From NCBI GenBank assembly GCA_934754735.1, contig CAKVJE010000016.1, positions 1 through 27,230 on the forward strand: a stretch of 27,230 nucleotides of DNA, given 5' to 3'. The notes under the pieces were generated by a model. That model was given only the letters and a program-made list of their open reading frames with translations. It did no database searches and was not told the origin of the DNA. How positions within the stretch are numbered: the stretch's first letter is position 1; each line of letters opens with the position of its first letter. Source of the stretch: an uncultured Candidatus Melainabacteria bacterium. Its GTDB lineage: Bacteria; Cyanobacteriota; Vampirovibrionia; Gastranaerophilales; Gastranaerophilaceae. Positions 24,056 to 27,230 of the stretch are shown piece after piece. The position numbers and the translations under genes were made by a program.

Positions 24056-24918
24056 TATTCCTCTCCAAAGTGATTATATAAATCTAATTCATCATAATTC
24101 AAGTATTTTTTATTACCTATTTTTAAGATGTAATCTTGTTTTTCTACTACTTCACCTATTATTTCATACTCAGATAATTTTGGCAAAAATTCTTTCGGAA
24201 CAGTTGCAACAAGTTTATAATCTTCTGCGCCAAATACTCCTTCGATATCATTAGCATTTATACTAACATTACTTGCATTGGCGATTTGAAACAAAGCATC
24301 TGCCAAGCCGTCAGAAGTATCCATCATTGCATAATCAGAATTTATTTGTGTAGCGATTTCTTCTGCGAATTTTTCTTCTAATTGAGGTTCTAAATGAGCT
24401 TTTATAAGTTCAAGATTATTCCCGCATTGCATAAGTTCTTTTAATCCGGCTGAACTTTTACCGAACTCACCTTTTGTAATTACAACATGTCCGACTTTAG
24501 CATTTTTTCTTGAAGAAATTTTACGTTCGTTAGTTGATCCTATAGCAGTAATTGAAATAAAAATTTTATCAGTAGAGCCGGTTATATCACCACCAACTAT
24601 TTCCGCCCCTCTCAAGGCCGACTTCGCACCTTTATAAAACTCCTCAATGAATTCTCCTTTTGTTGTTTTAGGAAGCGACAGAGATATTGTTAAAAATTTA
24701 GGTTTCGCCCCTGAAGCTAATATATCGCTAATATTTACGGTTACGGATTTGTAGCCAAGTTGAAAAGGAGAACACCAATCGAGTTTAAAATGTATATCTT
24801 CAACCAAACTATCTTGAGAAATTACAATGCCAAAATCTTTTAGATAGGCACAATCATCACCAATATACTTTGTGCCTATTTGATTTTTTATAATATTGAT
24901 AAAATCTTGTTCTTTCAT
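24055..24918 (-). CDS. thiL: Thiamine-monophosphate kinase
   Basis: ThiL phosphorylates thiamine monophosphate to thiamine diphosphate, the active cofactor. The 287-residue protein belongs to the PurM-like ATP-binding fold. It shows IGDDCA (19-24), DSLVEDIHF (36-44), the dimer/Mg-binding NISDILASGAKP (62-73), GAEIVGGDITGS (104-115) and MDTSDGLADALFQIA around residue 205. The usual GGEDY motif reads GAEDY (near 230), a small departure with the acidic residues kept. It is somewhat shorter than the 320-330 residues of many homologues, the loss being in the C-terminal half. It lies 17 nt after the TPR gene, with no clear Shine-Dalgarno, and overlaps ispD. Confidence 0.95.
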   Translation of the reverse strand: MKEQDFINIIKNQIGTKYIGDDCAYLKDFGIVISQDSLVEDIHFKLDWCSPFQLGYKSVTVNISDILASGAKPKFLTISLSLPKTTKGEFIEEFYKGAKSALRGAEIVGGDITGSTDKIFISITAIGSTNERKISSRKNAKVGHVVITKGEFGKSSAGLKELMQCGNNLELIKAHLEPQLEEKFAEEIATQINSDYAMMDTSDGLADALFQIANASNVSINANDIEGVFGAEDYKLVATVPKEFLPKLSEYEIIGEVVEKQDYILKIGNKKYLNYDELDLYNHFGEE

Positions 24919-24935
24919 ATATCAAACTTATTTTA

Positions 24936-25658
24936 TTAAAATTTTGCGTTACAATATGTTTGCACTAAATCTTCATCTTTTTTTATAAAACGATTAGTTT
25001 TCATTGTTTTTTCTATCGTAATGCGCTTTTTTATCATCCCACACGGAAACGGAATTTGTTGTTGATGTGCGTTATAAATTCTTAAAGCTTCGTTTATAGA
25101 ATTAAAAGCTAAAGAATATGCCTTTGCATCCATATAAACATTGGACAACAAATCATTGAGCACCATTTTATTTTTATAATCTGTCTCTTGATTCTTTTTG
25201 TTAATTAAAATTTTAATAGCCTCATCATAATTTCCATTTTTGCTATAACCCTTACTTATTAATAGCGTTGTTATAAAATCTTGATTGTTAATAATACGAA
25301 TTGCATTTTTTCTTGCAATATCAGCACCTTCGTAATTTTTTATTCTGAAATTTAAAATAGCGACATTATTATATATCATGTTCTTGGTAAATGGATTAAT
25401 TGATAATTTTGCCGACAATTCTCTTTTTTTTATTGCGCTATCTATATCTAACGTTTCCGGACTTAGATATTGTTGCGCTTGATTATAAAAGAAAAGTGGA
25501 ATGTATGAATAAAATAGTAAAATCGTAACAATTATAACTTTTAAATCAAAAACCATTTTCCTCCTACTAAAGTAGACAATTAGCAAAAATGCAACTGGAA
25601 CTAACGGTAATATAGATTTATATATTAATACATACGAATTTACTATAAAATTTAACAT
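24936..25658 (-). CDS. Membrane protein with TPR-like repeats
   Basis: A 240-residue protein that I cannot name. Two N-terminal membrane segments are evident (about residues 14-30, SILPLVPVAFLLIVYF, and 39-58, LKVIIVTILLFYSYIPLFFY). The rest is soluble and helical with TPR-like units: NNVAILNFRIKNYEGADIAR, ISKGYSKNGNYDEAIKIL and LLSNVYMDAKAYSLAFNSI. It lies between the SNF2 helicase gene (21 nt) and thiL (17 nt), apparently as part of their operon. Its job is unknown. It is not an obvious paralogue of the TPR protein at 16080, although both combine an N-terminal membrane anchor with TPRs. Confidence 0.82.
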   Translation of the reverse strand: MLNFIVNSYVLIYKSILPLVPVAFLLIVYFSRRKMVFDLKVIIVTILLFYSYIPLFFYNQAQQYLSPETLDIDSAIKKRELSAKLSINPFTKNMIYNNVAILNFRIKNYEGADIARKNAIRIINNQDFITTLLISKGYSKNGNYDEAIKILINKKNQETDYKNKMVLNDLLSNVYMDAKAYSLAFNSINEALRIYNAHQQQIPFPCGMIKKRITIEKTMKTNRFIKKDEDLVQTYCNAKF

Positions 25659-25679
25659 ATCTATCCCATATATTTATTT

Positions 25680-27230
25680 TTAACCTGCAGTCAAAGAGAA
25701 AATATCGTAAATTTCTTGGTCTGAAAGTTCTGTAATAATCTTTTCGCCTTCGTAAACCGCCAAATCAGCAAGTTCTTTTTTAGACTTCAACATCTCATCA
25801 ATTTTTTCTTCAAAAGTTCCGAGTGTAATAAGTCTATGAACCATAACGTTCTTTTCTTGACCAATACGATACGTTCTATCTGTCGCCTGATCTTCAACTG
25901 CCGGATTCCACCACAAGTCATAGTGAATAACGTTAGTTGCGCTTGTGAGGTTCAGACCTGTACCACCTGCTTTAAGGGAAAGTATCATAATTTTTCTATC
26001 ATCATTTGTTTGGAAATCTTCAATCAACTTTTCACGTTGTGGAACTGTCAATGAACCGTGGAAAAATGAAGGTTCAGAACCGCATTCTTCAAGTAGCATT
26101 TTAGTTAATAAATCACCCATTTCTTTATATTGAGTAAAAATAAGAGTTTTTTCATTATTATCCAAAATACTTTGCACCAAAGAAACACATTTTTCTGCTT
26201 TTCCAGAAAGTTCTTTTGAAGTTTCACCGCTTTTTAAGAATTGATAAGGGTGATTACAAATTTGTTTAAGCGCAGTTATAAGCTTGAAAATATTACCGCG
26301 TCTGTTAACACCTGTAAATCCGCTGATTTTTTCCATCATTTCGTTAAGCGTTTTTTCGTATAAAATAGCTTGAGATTTAGCCAAATAGCAATAATCGTTC
26401 ATTACCATCTTGTCTGGCAAATCCGAAATTACGTGTTTATCCGTTTTCAAACGTCTTAAAACAAAAGGTGAAACAGAAAGTTTAAGTTTTGACGCCCTTG
26501 TTTTTTCTTTAAATCTTTCAATAGGCACGGCATAACTCTTTTGGAATTCCTTTAAAGAGCCTAAATAACCTTTGTTGATGAAGTCAAAAATGCTCCAAAG
26601 CTCTGTAAGACGGTTTTCCACCGGAGTACCTGTCATTGCAATCTTGATATCTGATTTTAAGGATTTAATCGCCAAAGTTTGCGCCGTATCAGGGTTCTTA
26701 ATGTTTTGAGCTTCGTCTACAACAATCATGCCCCAAGAATTTTTCTTCATTTCTTCAACGTCTATTCTCATGATTGCATAAGTCGTAAGAATTACGTCGC
26801 ATTTTAAATCAAGCTTTCTATCCATTCCATGATAAGTCGCAGTTTTTAGAGAAGGTGCAAACAGTTGCAATTCTTTCATCCAGTTCCCCATCAAAGTAGT
26901 CGGACAAATTACCAGCACAGGATTTTTGATTTTCTTTTCTTCTTTTAGTTTAAGAATTAAACTTATAACCTGAATGGTTTTACCTAACCCCATATCATCT
27001 GCCATACAGCAACCGAAACCTTTTGAAACGTTTGTCCAAAGCCATTTAAGACCTGTCATTTGGTACGCTCTTAAATCACCCTTCAAACCTTCAGGCTGTG
27101 TAACTTCAACAGGCTTTGCAAAATCCTTGATAACGTTTGCATAAGCTTCATCATAATTGAAGTCATAATTTTGAAGTTGACCTGACATAGAAGCGTGTAT
27201 AAGTTCAAGTCTTGTCATCTTCTTATGGTT
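25680..27230 (-). CDS. SNF2-family helicase, C-terminal part (5' end outside window)
   Basis: The catalytic part of a SNF2/Swi2 ATPase, a DNA translocase. The frame stays open through the right edge (AAC CAT AAG AAG before the ATG at 27218), and bacterial relatives usually carry several hundred N-terminal residues, so the Met at 27218 is probably internal. Counted from it: the Q-motif-like LRAYQMTGLKWL (49-60), motif I DDMGLGKT (74-81), motif II VVDEAQNIKN (166-175), motif III MTGTPVENRLTELW around 200, and in the second lobe KTLIFTQY, SLKAGGTGLNLTSA and WWNPAVEDQATDRTYRIGQ with the arginine finger. All motifs are intact. It heads an operon with a TPR protein gene, thiL and ispD. Confidence 0.95.
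   Translation of the reverse strand, partial: NHKKMTRLELIHASMSGQLQNYDFNYDEAYANVIKDFAKPVEVTQPEGLKGDLRAYQMTGLKWLWTNVSKGFGCCMADDMGLGKTIQVISLILKLKEEKKIKNPVLVICPTTLMGNWMKELQLFAPSLKTATYHGMDRKLDLKCDVILTTYAIMRIDVEEMKKNSWGMIVVDEAQNIKNPDTAQTLAIKSLKSDIKIAMTGTPVENRLTELWSIFDFINKGYLGSLKEFQKSYAVPIERFKEKTRASKLKLSVSPFVLRRLKTDKHVISDLPDKMVMNDYCYLAKSQAILYEKTLNEMMEKISGFTGVNRRGNIFKLITALKQICNHPYQFLKSGETSKELSGKAEKCVSLVQSILDNNEKTLIFTQYKEMGDLLTKMLLEECGSEPSFFHGSLTVPQREKLIEDFQTNDDRKIMILSLKAGGTGLNLTSATNVIHYDLWWNPAVEDQATDRTYRIGQEKNVMVHRLITLGTFEEKIDEMLKSKKELADLAVYEGEKIITELSDQEIYDIFSLTAG

Overview
The window is a stretch of AT-rich bacterial chromosome with standard stop codons. It is made mostly of conserved housekeeping genes separated by lineage-specific proteins. 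I see no insertion sequence, phage module or CRISPR array. The best guess for the source is the gut Melainabacteria (Gastranaerophilales, class Vampirovibrionia, phylum Cyanobacteriota). That rests on my recollection that proteins starting with MGMAASQARLL-type sequence and ending in an ERTF.IFS-type tail (here at 5517-6686) are common in that group. It also fits the isolated FliI-type ATPase and the AT-rich composition. It is inference, not proof.

Layout: (1) 2-613 is the C-terminal end of SMC, cut by the left edge. (2) 646-5382, minus strand: mfd followed by a fliI-type ATPase gene, 21 nt apart, from an extended -10 promoter that would give a nearly leaderless mRNA. (3) 5517-6686: a lineage-specific alpha-helical protein ending in a pyrimidine tandem repeat and a clear terminator. 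(4) 6859-15999: a good sigma-70-type promoter drives a 2222-residue coiled-coil protein. Its gene overlaps a GlcD-type FAD oxidase gene, which is followed closely by cutA and by a zincin-type metalloprotease gene that overlaps cutA. (5) 16080-19389: a membrane-anchored TPR protein, then nadB-nadC for NAD synthesis, closed by a strong terminator. (6) 19438-20270: a small minus-strand coiled-coil protein, a hicB-hicA toxin-antitoxin pair and tRNA-Arg(CCG). (7) 20334-23086: a GAF-GGDEF protein with a degenerate HD-GYP domain, then an EamA-family transporter. (8) 23101-23355, minus strand: a large signal recognition particle RNA that has an Alu-type domain. (9) 23405-27230, minus strand: SNF2-family helicase (cut by the right edge), a TPR membrane protein, thiL and ispD, packed as one operon.

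The most interesting items are the giant coiled-coil protein, the large SRP RNA with its covarying GAAG-capped helix 8, the lone FliI ATPase near a possible export-substrate family, the GGDEF protein with a damaged HD-GYP site, and the hicBA pair whose antitoxin has no DNA-binding domain and which abuts a tRNA gene. I found no single multi-gene system that I can call new with confidence.
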